The notes below the pieces were generated by a model, which was given only the letters and a program-made list of their open reading frames with translations, did not search any database and was not told where the DNA came from. Both the position numbers and the translations under genes were made by a program. DNA of 42,769 nt, taken from the NCBI GenBank assembly GCA_029863645.1, contig JAOTVA010000015.1, positions 1 through 42,769 on the forward strand, read 5' to 3'. Origin of the DNA: Gemmatimonadota bacterium (GTDB taxonomy: Bacteria; Gemmatimonadota; Gemmatimonadetes; Longimicrobiales; Gaopeijiaceae). Positions 25,447 through 34,481 of the stretch are shown here, piece after piece (the first letter of the stretch is position 1; every line of letters starts with the position of its first letter).

Positions 25447-27156
25447 TCAGCGGCTCGAGGGATCCAGGTACCAGTCCTTGATGTTCACCCACTCACCCCG
25501 TGCGTCCATCACCACGTCGACGACGCGGCGGTTCACACCGTCGAGGCGATCCGGGAAGTAGAAGTAGGTGTAGGGCTGTTCTTCGATGAGCACGCGCTGG
25601 TACTCGAGCCAGAGGTTCGTCGCCTCGGAGCGATCGACGGTGATGCTGATCGCGTCGAGCAGCCGGTCGATCTCGGGGTTCTGGGTGCCCGACCAAGCGT
25701 ACGGTTGATCGATGCGCTCGGAGTGGAAGAGGTCCGTGTCGTCGACCTTGAACTCTGCGACCCACCCGATGATGACCCCGTCGAAGTCCCGCAGCTCAGG
25801 CGTGTTGATCTGCTGCAGGAGGGTAGCCCATTCCACCACCTGCGGCTGGGCCTCCACACCGATCGCAGCGAGCTGAGACTGCATGATCTCCGCGATGTCC
25901 TGCCGCTGTTGGTTTCCAGTGTTGTACTTGATGCTGAACGAGAGCCGGGTGCCGTCCGCGGACTCTCGCACGCCGTCCCCGTCCCGATCCCTCCACCCGG
26001 CCTCGTCCAAGAGCGCGCGCGCACGCTCCGGATCATATCGGAGGCGAGGGAGCGCCTCAGGACTGTGCGCGAAATGAAATGCCGGGACCCCGGTATGCGC
26101 CACCGTTCCGTACCCCCGCAGGATCGCCTCGACGATCTCCGCCCGATTCGTACCCATCGTGATCGCCCGGCGGACGCGAGCGTCCGCCAGCTGTGGTCTG
26201 CGGGAGTTCCAACCCACGAGGATGTAGTTCCGGAACGGATAGCTCCGGAGCTCCAGGTTCGGGTTGTCGATTATCGTCTGAGCTTGGTCAGGCCCGGGAG
26301 AGATGTAGACGTCGATGTTCTCGGTGAGGAGCTCGGTCAGCAGGGTCGTCTGCTCCGGGATAATGCGGTAGACGTAGCGGTCGACGAACGGTCGGCCGCC
26401 TAGCGCATCGGGGAACGCCGGATTCGCCTCGAAGAGCCAACGGTCCTGGGGACGGTGCTCGGCAAAGACGAACGGTCCGTTTCCTACCGGACACTGGGTG
26501 CCGTATGGGTGTACCCTCAGTTGGTCGCGCGGTACGTCACCCAAGAGGTGCTCGGGCAGGATCGCCGCGCTTCTGAACGGGTCGAGGAACTCGGCGTGCG
26601 GCTCCAGGCGGATCACGACCGTGAAGTCGTCCACGACCGCGACGCCGTTGGGACCCTTCACGTAGTTGTCCCAAAACGCCGCGTTCGGATACGCGGTGAG
26701 CGGATCGGTTACGGTTTCGTAGGTGAAGGCAACGTCGTACGCGTCGGTCTGCTCGCCGTCGTGCCAGAAGACGTCTCGGCGGAGGTGGAACGTGATCTCC
26801 GTGCCGTCAGGCGCGACGTCCCAACTCTCGGCGAGATACGGCCGCGCGTTCCCCTCCGGATCGTAGTCGATCAGCGTCATGAGGTTCACGAACTGCTGAT
26901 GCTGCGTGGTCGAGTAGTCCGTGGAGATCGCGGCGTTCATCCCGTCCGCGAGTTCCCCGATGCTACCGATGACCAAAGTGCCGCCGTAACGGGGGTCGTC
27001 CGGCGTCGGGTTTCGAGCCCGAGACTCCGCCATGAACGCCTCGACGGCTGGCAGCACCGCCTGGCAGAACGGATCGTTCGACGCCGTTCGCTGACCTCCC
27101 TCCCCACCACATCCCGCCGTCAGGGATGCCACGCCGAGTATCAAGACCTTCCGCAT
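25447..27156 (-). CDS. oppA: Peptide ABC transporter substrate-binding lipoprotein (SBP family 5)
   Basis: 569 aa from the ATG at 27156, preceded by a near-perfect AGGAGGA seven bases upstream. The N-terminus MRKVLILGVASLTAGCGG is a lipoprotein-type signal with modified Cys16; the -3 position is Thr instead of the usual Leu, so the lipobox is weak. Family-5 features: GGTLVIGSIGELADGMNA, YLAESWDVAPDGTEITFHLRRDVFWHDGEQTDAYDVAFTYE, and VRRAITMGTNRAEIVEAIL. Captures peptides or related solutes for OppBC. The gene has its own very strong ribosome-binding site, fitting the excess of binding protein needed over transporter. Confidence 0.95.
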   Translation of the reverse strand: MRKVLILGVASLTAGCGGEGGQRTASNDPFCQAVLPAVEAFMAESRARNPTPDDPRYGGTLVIGSIGELADGMNAAISTDYSTTQHQQFVNLMTLIDYDPEGNARPYLAESWDVAPDGTEITFHLRRDVFWHDGEQTDAYDVAFTYETVTDPLTAYPNAAFWDNYVKGPNGVAVVDDFTVVIRLEPHAEFLDPFRSAAILPEHLLGDVPRDQLRVHPYGTQCPVGNGPFVFAEHRPQDRWLFEANPAFPDALGGRPFVDRYVYRIIPEQTTLLTELLTENIDVYISPGPDQAQTIIDNPNLELRSYPFRNYILVGWNSRRPQLADARVRRAITMGTNRAEIVEAILRGYGTVAHTGVPAFHFAHSPEALPRLRYDPERARALLDEAGWRDRDGDGVRESADGTRLSFSIKYNTGNQQRQDIAEIMQSQLAAIGVEAQPQVVEWATLLQQINTPELRDFDGVIIGWVAEFKVDDTDLFHSERIDQPYAWSGTQNPEIDRLLDAISITVDRSEATNLWLEYQRVLIEEQPYTYFYFPDRLDGVNRRVVDVVMDARGEWVNIKDWYLDPSSR

Positions 27157-27167
27157 ATCAATTCCTC

Positions 27168-27968
27168 CTATCGTCGCCATGTCCAGGTGTCCTGCGCGTA
27201 TCGTTCTGTTTCCAGTCGCTCTGCCGACTCCATCTCGGACGCATCGTAGCGTCCGTCCGACCATGCCCCGCCCAGGCTTCGGCGCAGGGCCGCAGCGGCA
27301 GCGCTCGCCACAACGTCGGGCTCCACCGCTCCCACTAAATCGGACATCGTGACGTCGGTCCCCTCACCGCCCAGGAGTTCCTGCCCTCCCCCGAGAAGGA
27401 TCGAGCCGTGCTGCAGCAGCGCGCCCTCCAGCCGGGCCTGGGCGCTACCCACAATCTTGCGGCCGCCCGAGACGATCTCACCATGTGCGGGGGCTTGGAA
27501 GCATGGGCCGGCATCGAGGCCGAGGGTCTCGGTGGTGGCTGATACGTCGACCTCGGCGCCCAGTGAGCGAAGCGCCGAGGCGAGCGCCTCGTTGATTGCG
27601 AGGTATGCCTCGCGGAGTCCGCCGAACGCATCGAGCGGGGCAACGATCGCGTAGGTCACCTCATTGTCGTGCAATACGGCGCGGCCCCCCGTGGGTCGGC
27701 GGACGTAGTGGGGCTCCGGTTGCAAGCGGCCTAGCTTCTCGTTGGCGACCCGGCTGGCGGGCTCGTTCTTGCCGAAGGAGACGGTCGGCCGGCTCCACCC
27801 GTAGAGGCGCAGCACACCCTCTCCGGGGCGAAGGCAAGCCGCCAGCGCGTGGTCGATCGCCATGTTGGAGGCACCCGGTCGGGGTGCGTCCCGGAGGAGA
27901 CGCCACGTGAGCTCATGCGTGCGCGAGTGGCGCGCTCGGGCTCGAAGCGGGAGGGTTGCGACGGGCAT
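27168..27968 (-). CDS. lipM: Octanoyltransferase, LipM-like (BPL/LPL family)
   Basis: 266 aa. Conserved biotin/lipoate-ligase fold with RRPTGGRAVLHDNEVTY (residues 90-106), candidate catalytic Cys156 in GPCFQAPAHGEIV, and Lys171 in GRKIVGSAQARLEGALLQHGSILL. The Cys-containing ACF/PCF-AP block is characteristic of LipM/LipL amidotransferases and is not found in LplA ligases; LipM moves octanoyl from ACP to GcvH. A lipoate ligase remains possible. ATG at 27968 has GAGG six bases upstream. It sits inside the UPF0173-opp transcript, an unusual place for a lipoylation gene. Its likely protein substrate, GcvH, is encoded at 34482-34868. Confidence 0.82.
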   Translation of the reverse strand: MPVATLPLRARARHSRTHELTWRLLRDAPRPGASNMAIDHALAACLRPGEGVLRLYGWSRPTVSFGKNEPASRVANEKLGRLQPEPHYVRRPTGGRAVLHDNEVTYAIVAPLDAFGGLREAYLAINEALASALRSLGAEVDVSATTETLGLDAGPCFQAPAHGEIVSGGRKIVGSAQARLEGALLQHGSILLGGGQELLGGEGTDVTMSDLVGAVEPDVVASAAAAALRRSLGGAWSDGRYDASEMESAERLETERYAQDTWTWRR

Positions 27969-27976
27969 CAAAGGCC

Positions 27977-28660
27977 TCAGAACTCGTACGTCGCGCCGGG
28001 CGCCATGATCTCGACGTGTGCGAGATCGCCCACGGCCGATCGGAACGCCCCGGCGTCCTGCTCGATGGGCAACCAGGTGTTGTAATGGATCGGGATCACC
28101 ACCTTGGGCTCGATGAACTCGATCGCTCGCACGGCATCAGCCGGCCCCATGGTGAAACGATCCCCGATCGGGATCATCGCCACATCGACCTGGCCCTTCA
28201 GAAGCTGCATGTCGGAAATCAGGGCGGTGTCGCCAGCGTGATGGAACCGCTGGCCACTGCTCAGGTTGATGAGGATGCCAGCGGGCACGGAGGTGAAGGC
28301 CTCGCCTCCAGGGAGCTGGACTATGCCACCGTGGAGGGCCGGGGTCAGCTTCACGTAGCCGAAGGGATAGTGGACGCCGCCGCCGATGTGGTGCGGGCTG
28401 GTCTTGAGGCCCTTCTCTTCCAGGAAGGACGCGACCTCGAAGGTGGCGATGATCGTCGCCCCGGTGCGCTCGGCGAGCGGAATGGCGTCGGCGATGTGAT
28501 CGAAGTGGCCGTGCGTGATCAGGATGAAGTCGGCGTCCACGTCGTCGACCGCCACTTCGCAGACCGGATTGTCTCCGAAGAACGGATCGATAACCAAATG
28601 GGTCCCCTCGTCCGTCTCTATCGAGCAGGTCGCGTGTCCATGATATGTGAGCTTCGCCAT
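27977..28660 (-). CDS. UPF0173-type metal-dependent hydrolase (metallo-beta-lactamase fold)
   Basis: 227 aa from the ATG at 28660 with GGAGGAG close upstream. MBL-fold metal motif THGHFDH (His50, His52, Asp54, His55), further ligands in FHHAGDTALISDM and IPIHYNTWLP. The whole sequence follows the YtkL/UPF0173 pattern (KLTYHGHATCSIE; VIDPFFGDNP). Substrate in vivo is unknown for this family. First gene of the seven-gene minus-strand run, eight bases before lipM, and divergent from the SARP-like regulator. Confidence 0.9.
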   Translation of the reverse strand: MAKLTYHGHATCSIETDEGTHLVIDPFFGDNPVCEVAVDDVDADFILITHGHFDHIADAIPLAERTGATIIATFEVASFLEEKGLKTSPHHIGGGVHYPFGYVKLTPALHGGIVQLPGGEAFTSVPAGILINLSSGQRFHHAGDTALISDMQLLKGQVDVAMIPIGDRFTMGPADAVRAIEFIEPKVVIPIHYNTWLPIEQDAGAFRSAVGDLAHVEIMAPGATYEF

Positions 28661-28746
28661 CGCTCCTCCGCATTCGAGCCTGTCGTTCGCGCCGCAAACA
28701 ATCCCGCGGCGTGGGATCGCCTGCAACCCCCGAGGCGTGCAGTCAT

Positions 28747-28779
28747 AGGGTACACCCACCCTCTTATCTGGGTCTTATC
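28747..28779. promoter_or_regulatory. Heptamer direct repeat with 11-bp pitch, candidate SARP-type operator
   Basis: TCTTATC at 28762-28768 and again at 28773-28779, start-to-start distance 11 bp (one helical turn). An inverted pair AGGGT (28747-28751) / ACCCT (28758-28762) abuts it. Tandem heptamers at 11-bp spacing are the known binding geometry of SARP/OmpR-fold activators. Read on the minus strand as GATAAGA repeats, a weak TACCCT hexamer follows nine bases after the second repeat. Located between UPF0173 (start 28660) and the SARP-like gene (start 28817 or 28790). Confidence 0.5.
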
Positions 28780-28816
28780 CAGAGGACAGTTGCACCTGAC
28801 GCCTCGAACGCCGACC

Positions 28817-29887
28817 ATGGCGACTATGACCCGGTACGAGTTGCGCATCCTTGGAGCACCCGATTTGCGGGCGCCCGACGGCGGGCGCGTCAGCTCGGTT
28901 CTGTCCCAGCCCTCCCGGCTCGCTCTCCTCGCCTACCTCACCCTCGCGCCCGGGCCCGTGACGCGCGCCGTCCTCGTCGCCGCGTTCTGGCCGGAGAGCG
29001 ACGAGGGACGTGCCCGCAATTCTCTCAGCCAAGCCGTCTTCTATCTGCGGAGGTCGCTCGGGAAGCACTCCGTGCAGGGGGTGGAGGGCGACCGCCTCTG
29101 GGTCCCGCCCGAGCAGGTGTGGTGTGACGCCCGCGTACTGCTCACAGATGACAAGCCCCCGCCCGACGTCCTGGCCGCTGCGGCCCATGACCTGCTGGCT
29201 GGCTGGAACGCCGACGGTTCTCAGCCCCTCCAAGAGTGGCTGGATGCACAGAGGCGGAGTGTGCGAGACCGGAGGGCGGAGCTGGATTCTGATCTCGTGC
29301 CGCCCAAGCGAGCACAGGTAGAAGCCGGAGCGTCCTCCCCGAGCACACAGGTCCGATCCCGCTGGCTCTCCGCAGTGGGCGCGGCGGGCCTCGCCGCCCT
29401 CCTGCTCATCGCCCTCCTACCTGCGGTTCGGCCGACACAGGGAACGGCAACCCGGTACGGCGCGGCAGCCCCGGCCACCCCCTCACGCCTGGCCGTGCTT
29501 ATGCCGCGTGTCACGCGCTCGCTCGGTGCCCCCGACCTCGCCGCGCTCACGCTCAACGCCGAACTGATCGCGCAGCTGCCCGAGATGGCGGACATCGAAG
29601 TCGTGTCAGCGTCCTATGCGACATCACTTCAGGACTTCATGAGGCAGCTCGCGACGATCAGCGAGCCCGGTGCGGACGTGCCGGAGTGGATCCTGGACGT
29701 CAACGTCATCGTCGGCGGGAACGCGGTCCGTGTCGTGGGCCTTCTTTACAGGGGAGCCGGCTTCGGCGTCCCTGGCCGCGTCAGCTTCGATCAGGAATTT
29801 GGCAGCCCCGCCGAGACAGTCATCGAAGTGCCACGCGCGATCGCCGATCGGATAGCGGCTATGGTTGACCAGGTTATCCAGCGGTAG
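28817..29887 (+). CDS. Membrane-anchored SARP-like transcriptional regulator with TolB-N-like C-terminal domain
   Basis: 356 aa from the ATG at 28817. Residues 6-108 are an OmpR/SARP winged helix (YELRILGAPDLRAPDGG; LLAYLTLAPGPVTRAVLVAAFWPE; ARNSLSQAVFYLRRSLG). The bacterial transcriptional activation domain that normally follows is reduced to its first helix (QPLQEWLDAQRRSVRDRRAEL, about 138-158). One membrane segment is at about 184-204. Residues 222-356 (LAVLMPRVTRSLG; LNAELIAQLPEMADIEVVS; WILDVNVIVGGNAVRVVGLLY) resemble the TolB-like N-terminal domain found fused to such regulators and would lie outside the cytoplasm. No ribosome-binding site precedes 28817; an in-frame TTG at 28790 with AGAGG four bases upstream is an alternative start. 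Probably a one-component envelope sensor, similar in layout to CadC/ToxR. Confidence 0.85.
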   Translation: MATMTRYELRILGAPDLRAPDGGRVSSVLSQPSRLALLAYLTLAPGPVTRAVLVAAFWPESDEGRARNSLSQAVFYLRRSLGKHSVQGVEGDRLWVPPEQVWCDARVLLTDDKPPPDVLAAAAHDLLAGWNADGSQPLQEWLDAQRRSVRDRRAELDSDLVPPKRAQVEAGASSPSTQVRSRWLSAVGAAGLAALLLIALLPAVRPTQGTATRYGAAAPATPSRLAVLMPRVTRSLGAPDLAALTLNAELIAQLPEMADIEVVSASYATSLQDFMRQLATISEPGADVPEWILDVNVIVGGNAVRVVGLLYRGAGFGVPGRVSFDQEFGSPAETVIEVPRAIADRIAAMVDQVIQR

Positions 29888-29965
29888 GAGTCATTTGCTC
29901 ATCGGCCTTCTATCCCGCTATTCAGTGGACGTGCGCGACCTGCACCACCTCAACCCAAGCCCAAC

Positions 29966-30376
29966 ATGAAGCTCGTGCGTCGCCGTGGGATCACCGTTTT
30001 GGCTTTGCTCGCCCTGACGGGGTGCAGCTACTGGCAGGGCCAAGTCGACGCGACACGAGACGTACTCGCTGGCCCGGACATCGAGCGGGTCCGGCTCACG
30101 CGTCGCATGACAGGCGAGGCCTTCGTCGCGCGCGTTGCAGAGGTGCGGGGCGATTCGATCTTCGGCACCCGTGGAGAAAGTGGGGGCCTCACCTGCGATC
30201 GTGCCGGACCGTCCTGCAACCTTCAGATGCCTATTTCCGATGTCGGCTACATAGAACTGCGACGCTTCAGCGCGATCAAGACGGCAGCGCTGGTCTTAGT
30301 GCCTGTCGGCGCGTTCGTGCTGCTCTTCCTCGCAGGCGACGACTGCCCGTCGGGGCCGTCGCTAGGGCCTTGCTAG
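29966..30376 (+). CDS. Small hypothetical lipoprotein
   Basis: 136 aa. Lipobox LTGC at residues 17-20 after a basic N-terminus, so lipidated at Cys20. Residues about 40-100 are probably a small beta domain (ERVRLTRRMTGEAFVARVAEVRGDSIFG) with two cysteines (GLTCDRAGPSCN) that could pair. A second hydrophobic segment (KTAALVLVPVGAFVLLFLAG, about 104-123) precedes a short Cys-containing tail. I do not recognise the family. It follows the SARP-like gene by 78 bases on the same strand with no terminator between them, so it may be co-transcribed. Confidence 0.65.
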   Translation: MKLVRRRGITVLALLALTGCSYWQGQVDATRDVLAGPDIERVRLTRRMTGEAFVARVAEVRGDSIFGTRGESGGLTCDRAGPSCNLQMPISDVGYIELRRFSAIKTAALVLVPVGAFVLLFLAGDDCPSGPSLGPC

Positions 30377-30404
30377 CCGCGGGTGTTGAGCTAGACAGGG
30401 GCCT

Positions 30405-31463
30405 CTAGGAAGGGATCGCTCCCTTCCGATCGGGCGCGCCCAAATAGGCGGCGACTTCGGCTGGAGGCTGGTGCCACTCAGAGGACTCGCGGCATCCCTC
30501 TTTGACATACCATCGCACCATTTCCTCAATCCCCTGTTGGAGCGTGACAGCCGGCTGGAATCCAGCAGCCCGAACCTTCTCCGCCTCGAACTTCGTCTCC
30601 ATCGTGAACAGCTTGGCCAGGCGGGCACTCGAAATCGGGATGTTCTTGCCTGTTAGGGCGATCGCAACATCGAATGGCAGGGTCGCGAGACGGGCAAGCC
30701 ACGAGGGCACCTGCCACTGAGGGGGCTTACGGCCGAGCGCGTGATAGATCGCCTCGGCGATCTCGCGACTGGTGAGGTCCGGCTTCTCGACGTAGTTGAA
30801 GGCGTCGAACGACGGAAGGTCGTCTTTCTCCCAGAGATACGTCGTCGCATCCACCAGGTTCACGACGTATGACAAGCTCTTGATGTTGGACGCTTCGCCT
30901 ACGATGAAGAATCGCTTGCTGTGGATCTGCCGGATCAGTGAGTACATGTTCGCGAAGTTGCGCGGCCCGAACGTCACGGTAGGACGAATCACGATGCACC
31001 GACGCCCGCCCCCGGCTTCCGTCCATCGCCGGAAGACGGCCTCACCCTCGAGCTTAGAGGCGCCGTAGGGCGTGTCGGGGTGCGGCTCCGTCGATTCGTG
31101 CAAGGGAGGCTCCGCGGCGCCGAACACCGCGACCGTCGAATAGAAGCAGCATCGCGTGATTCCAGCTTCATCCATGGCGTCGCACAGGATATTCGCAGCG
31201 CGACCGTTCACATCGAAGTAGGTGTCGTGCGCGATTCCGAAGTCATGGTGGGCCGCGGCGAGGTGAATGAGCCCGTCACAACCATTGAGGGCGGCCCGAA
31301 CCGCGTCGATGTTCCGGACATCCCCTTTGACGAACCGCGCCCCGGCGAGATTCCAGGTCGGCTCTATCAGATCAAGGACGGAGATCGTGTGGCCCTCAGC
31401 CATCAGCTTCTCGGCCAGGTACCGGCCGATGAAACCCGATCCTCCCGTGACACAGATCTTCAA
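30405..31463 (-). CDS. NAD(P)-dependent epimerase/dehydratase (extended SDR)
   Basis: 352 aa. The cofactor motif TGGSGFIGRYL starts six residues from the N-terminus; ALNGCDGLIHLAAAHHD, the Ser of FYSTVAVFG and the YxxxK pair in YGASKLEGE form the SDR active site. Overall pattern is that of sugar-nucleotide epimerases/dehydratases or sterol-type 3beta-HSD relatives. The C-terminal 100 residues include a hydrophobic stretch (SWLARLATLPFDVAIAL) common to membrane-associated members. Start is TTG at 31463 with GGGAG seven bases upstream; the longer frame back to 31634 adds 57 residues without family similarity. It lies 137 bases after gcvP on the same strand. Substrate unknown. Confidence 0.87.
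   Translation of the reverse strand: MKICVTGGSGFIGRYLAEKLMAEGHTISVLDLIEPTWNLAGARFVKGDVRNIDAVRAALNGCDGLIHLAAAHHDFGIAHDTYFDVNGRAANILCDAMDEAGITRCCFYSTVAVFGAAEPPLHESTEPHPDTPYGASKLEGEAVFRRWTEAGGGRRCIVIRPTVTFGPRNFANMYSLIRQIHSKRFFIVGEASNIKSLSYVVNLVDATTYLWEKDDLPSFDAFNYVEKPDLTSREIAEAIYHALGRKPPQWQVPSWLARLATLPFDVAIALTGKNIPISSARLAKLFTMETKFEAEKVRAAGFQPAVTLQQGIEEMVRWYVKEGCRESSEWHQPPAEVAAYLGAPDRKGAIPS
30408..30427. terminator. Hairpin inside the last codons of the epimerase gene
   Basis: Perfect eight-base stem GGAAGGGA-TCGC-TCCCTTCC formed by the final coding bases just before the epimerase stop, in the convergent zone with the small lipoprotein gene. No T-run on either strand. It could pause polymerase or protect mRNA 3' ends. 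Confidence 0.35.
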
Positions 31464-31600
31464 AACTGAGCTCCCGCCGCGGTCCGATGTTCGATCAACG
31501 CAGCCGCCTCCAGCCCGGGTCGTAGGTCCACGGAAGTGTTCATAGACTTCCAGTCTCGCCGAAACGAAAGGACTCCTGCAACCCTGAAGAGCGCCTCTTC

Positions 31601-34465
31601 CTAGGTGTACGCCGCCACAGGCGGACAGGCGCACATCAGGTTTCGGTCGCCGTAGGCATTGTCCACGCGCCGGACCGACGGCCAGAACTTAGACTCACGC
31701 GTCCACGGCGCCGGATAGGCTGCCTCGGACCGCGAGTACGAGTGGCTCCACTCATCCGCGGCCACCATCGCGGCGGTGTGCGGCGCATTCTTCAAAGGGT
31801 TGTCCTCGGCGTCCCACTCGCCAGACGCCACCCGGTCGATCTCTGCCCTGATGAGAGTCATCGCGTCGCAGAAGCGGTCCAGCTCGCGCTTCGACTCGGA
31901 CTCGGTCGGCTCGATCATGAGGGTACCGATCACGGGGAAAGACACCGTCGGGGCGTGGAAGCCGTAGTCGATGAGACGCTTTGCAACGTCCTCCTCAGTG
32001 ATGCCCGAGGCGCGCTTGAGCGGCCGCAGATCGATGATGAATTCGTGGGCGACGAGGCCCTGCTCGCCACGGTAGAGGATGTCGAAGTGGTCTTGTAGGC
32101 GGCCCGCCATGTAGTTCGCGTTCAGGATCGCGACCTCCGTAGCCCGCCGCACGCCCAGCCTCCCCAAGAGCGCGATGTAGGCCCACGAGATCGCGAGGAT
32201 ACTCGAGCTGCCCCAAGCCGCGCCGGACACAGGGCCGATCGCCTTGGGTCCGCCCACCTTGTGTACGGGGTGGGACGGCAGAAACGGGGCGAGCTTCTCG
32301 TTCACGCAAATCGGGCCCATGCCCGGGCCGCCGCCGCCGTGCGGGATCGCGAACGTCTTGTGGAGATTGATGTGACACACATCAGCACCATAGTCGCCGG
32401 GTCGAGCCAGCCCGACCTGCGCGTTGAGGTTGGCGCCGTCGAGATAGACAAGGCCGCCGTGCTCGTGAACGATACGGCAGGCGTCGCCGATGTCGGCCTC
32501 GAAGACGCCGTGTGTGGACGGATACGTGACCATGATCGCGGCGAGCGCCGACGCGTGCTCGGTCGCCTTGGCCTCGAGGTCGTCGAGGTCGATGGTGCCG
32601 TCGTCCGCGCTCTTTACCACCACGACCCTCATGCCGGCCATGACGGCGCTCGCCGGGTTCGTCCCGTGAGCCGACGCGGGAATGAGGCAGATGTTGCGGT
32701 GACCGTCTCCTCGGTCCGCATGGTACGCGCGAATCACCAGCAAGCCGGCGTACTCACCCTGTGCGCCCGAGTTGGGTTGGAGTGATGTCGCGCTGAAACC
32801 CGAGATCTCTGCGAGCCAGGACTCGAGGTCAGAGAAGATTTTCTGGTATCCCTTGGCCTGGTCGAGCGGTGCGCACGGATGGAGCTTGCCCAACTCCGGC
32901 CACGTCACCCCCGCCATCTGGGTGGTCGCATTGAGCTTCATCGTGCACGAACCCAGCGGGATCATGCTGGTGTTCAAGGACAGGTCTCTCGACTCGAGCC
33001 GGTGGAGGTACCGCAACATCTCCGTCTCGGAGTGATACGTGTTGAACACCCGGTGTTCGAGGTAGGGGGTCCTGCGGGCCGCCCACGCTGGTAACTCTGG
33101 TGCTCCACCCCGCTCCGCTAGGGAGCGGGCACTGAAGTCCGGGACTTCACCAAGATTGAACGCCAGGAAGAGGTCGTCGAGGTCCTCTGGGCGCGTCACT
33201 TCGTCCAGTGAGATTCCGAGCGTGCCGTCGCGGAAGTCGCGCAGGTTGATGCCCACCGCGAGAGCGCGAGCCAGGACGTCACCGGCGTCACCATCGGGTC
33301 GCACGTGGAGCGTGTCGAAGAACTGATCCGTCATCAGCTCATGCCCAAGCAGTCCCAACCCAGCCGCGAGCGCGCCAGTAAGGTCCCGGATGCGCTGCGC
33401 GATTGCCCGGATTCCGTCCGGGCCGTGGTAGACCGCGTAGGCACCCGCCATGATGGCGAGGAGCACCTGCGCCGTGCAGATGTTCGACGTGGCCCGCTCC
33501 CGACGGATGTGCTGCTCCCGCGTCTGGAGTGCCATGCGGAGCGCGGGGTTGCCGTCTGCGTCGACGGAGACGCCAATGATCCGTCCCGGAAGCTTGCGCT
33601 TGAACGACTCCTTCGCGGCCATGAACGCGGCGTGCGGACCGCCGAAGCCCATCGGAACACCGAAGCGTTGCGAGTTTCCGACGGCCACGTCGGCACCCCA
33701 CTCCCCGGGCGGAGTGAGCAGTGCAAGCGACATCAGGTCCGTCGCCGCTATGACGGTCGCCCCGAGCGCCTTCGCACGGGACGAGAACGCTCGGTAGTCG
33801 AGCACGCGGCCGTCCGTCGCCGGATACTGGAGCAGGACCCCGAAAACGCCGTCATGCAGCTCAAAAGTCCGATGATCGCCGACGACGACGTCGATACCGA
33901 GGGGCTCCGCGCGGGTCGTGACGACGCCGATCGTCTGTGGATGGCAGAGCTCGGACACGAAGAAGGTGTTCGCGTCGTCACCGGCCTCGGTGTGAGCCAG
34001 GTGCAGGGCTTCAGCGGCCGCCGTCGCCTCGTCCAGCAGAGAGGCGTTAGCGATCTCCAGGCCGGTGAGGTCCATCACCATCGTCTGAAAGTTCAGCAGG
34101 GCCTCTAGGCGGCCCTGGGCGATCTCGGCCTGATAGGGCGTGTACTGCGTGTACCAGCCCGGATTCTCCATGATGTTGCGGAGAATCACGCCCGGAACGT
34201 GGGTATCGCTGTATCCCATCCCCAGCAGGGAGCGACAGACTTGGTTCTTCGAGGCGAGTCCACGCAGACGGGCGAGAAGCGCGACCTCGGTGAGGGCTTC
34301 AGGCAGGCCTAGATCGCCGGACATGCGGATCGAATCCGGCACAACGGATGCAGCGAGCGCTTCAGCGGAGGGGTAGCCGACCGCACTGAGCATCGCAGTC
34401 AGTTCTGATGCGTCCGGACCGACGTGGCGGGCTTCGAAGTCCGCCGGGGCGTCGATCCGCGTCAT
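31601..34465 (-). CDS. gcvP: Glycine dehydrogenase (decarboxylating), P protein, full-length single-chain form
   Basis: 954 aa, the fused (alpha plus beta) architecture of E. coli-type GcvP. N-terminal half: [39 protein letters not shown] and [18 protein letters not shown]. The C-terminal half holds the PLP lysine in [22 protein letters not shown] and the glycine-rich segments around it. Releases CO2 from glycine and passes the aminomethyl group to lipoyl-GcvH. Lies 16 bases downstream of gcvH. gcvT is not in the window, so the T protein must be encoded elsewhere. No good ribosome-binding site precedes the ATG, suggesting coupling with gcvH. Confidence 0.97.
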   Translation of the reverse strand: MTRIDAPADFEARHVGPDASELTAMLSAVGYPSAEALAASVVPDSIRMSGDLGLPEALTEVALLARLRGLASKNQVCRSLLGMGYSDTHVPGVILRNIMENPGWYTQYTPYQAEIAQGRLEALLNFQTMVMDLTGLEIANASLLDEATAAAEALHLAHTEAGDDANTFFVSELCHPQTIGVVTTRAEPLGIDVVVGDHRTFELHDGVFGVLLQYPATDGRVLDYRAFSSRAKALGATVIAATDLMSLALLTPPGEWGADVAVGNSQRFGVPMGFGGPHAAFMAAKESFKRKLPGRIIGVSVDADGNPALRMALQTREQHIRRERATSNICTAQVLLAIMAGAYAVYHGPDGIRAIAQRIRDLTGALAAGLGLLGHELMTDQFFDTLHVRPDGDAGDVLARALAVGINLRDFRDGTLGISLDEVTRPEDLDDLFLAFNLGEVPDFSARSLAERGGAPELPAWAARRTPYLEHRVFNTYHSETEMLRYLHRLESRDLSLNTSMIPLGSCTMKLNATTQMAGVTWPELGKLHPCAPLDQAKGYQKIFSDLESWLAEISGFSATSLQPNSGAQGEYAGLLVIRAYHADRGDGHRNICLIPASAHGTNPASAVMAGMRVVVVKSADDGTIDLDDLEAKATEHASALAAIMVTYPSTHGVFEADIGDACRIVHEHGGLVYLDGANLNAQVGLARPGDYGADVCHINLHKTFAIPHGGGGPGMGPICVNEKLAPFLPSHPVHKVGGPKAIGPVSGAAWGSSSILAISWAYIALLGRLGVRRATEVAILNANYMAGRLQDHFDILYRGEQGLVAHEFIIDLRPLKRASGITEEDVAKRLIDYGFHAPTVSFPVIGTLMIEPTESESKRELDRFCDAMTLIRAEIDRVASGEWDAEDNPLKNAPHTAAMVAADEWSHSYSRSEAAYPAPWTRESKFWPSVRRVDNAYGDRNLMCACPPVAAYT

Positions 34466-34481
34466 CTCAGGCGAGCTGAGT

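Noticed and set aside
27956-28789. Plus-strand open frame upstream of the SARP-like gene, giving a 643-residue fusion
   Set aside because: It is the complement of the UPF0173 gene; no domain is visible before the winged helix.
31532-31551. GGAAGT-N8-ACTTCC inverted repeat after gcvP as a terminator
   Set aside because: Six-base arms, AT-containing, no T-run; likely chance or very weak.
31464-31634. 57-residue N-terminal extension of the epimerase
   Set aside because: The Rossmann motif must be near the N-terminus; TTG at 31463 with GGGAG upstream gives the expected length.
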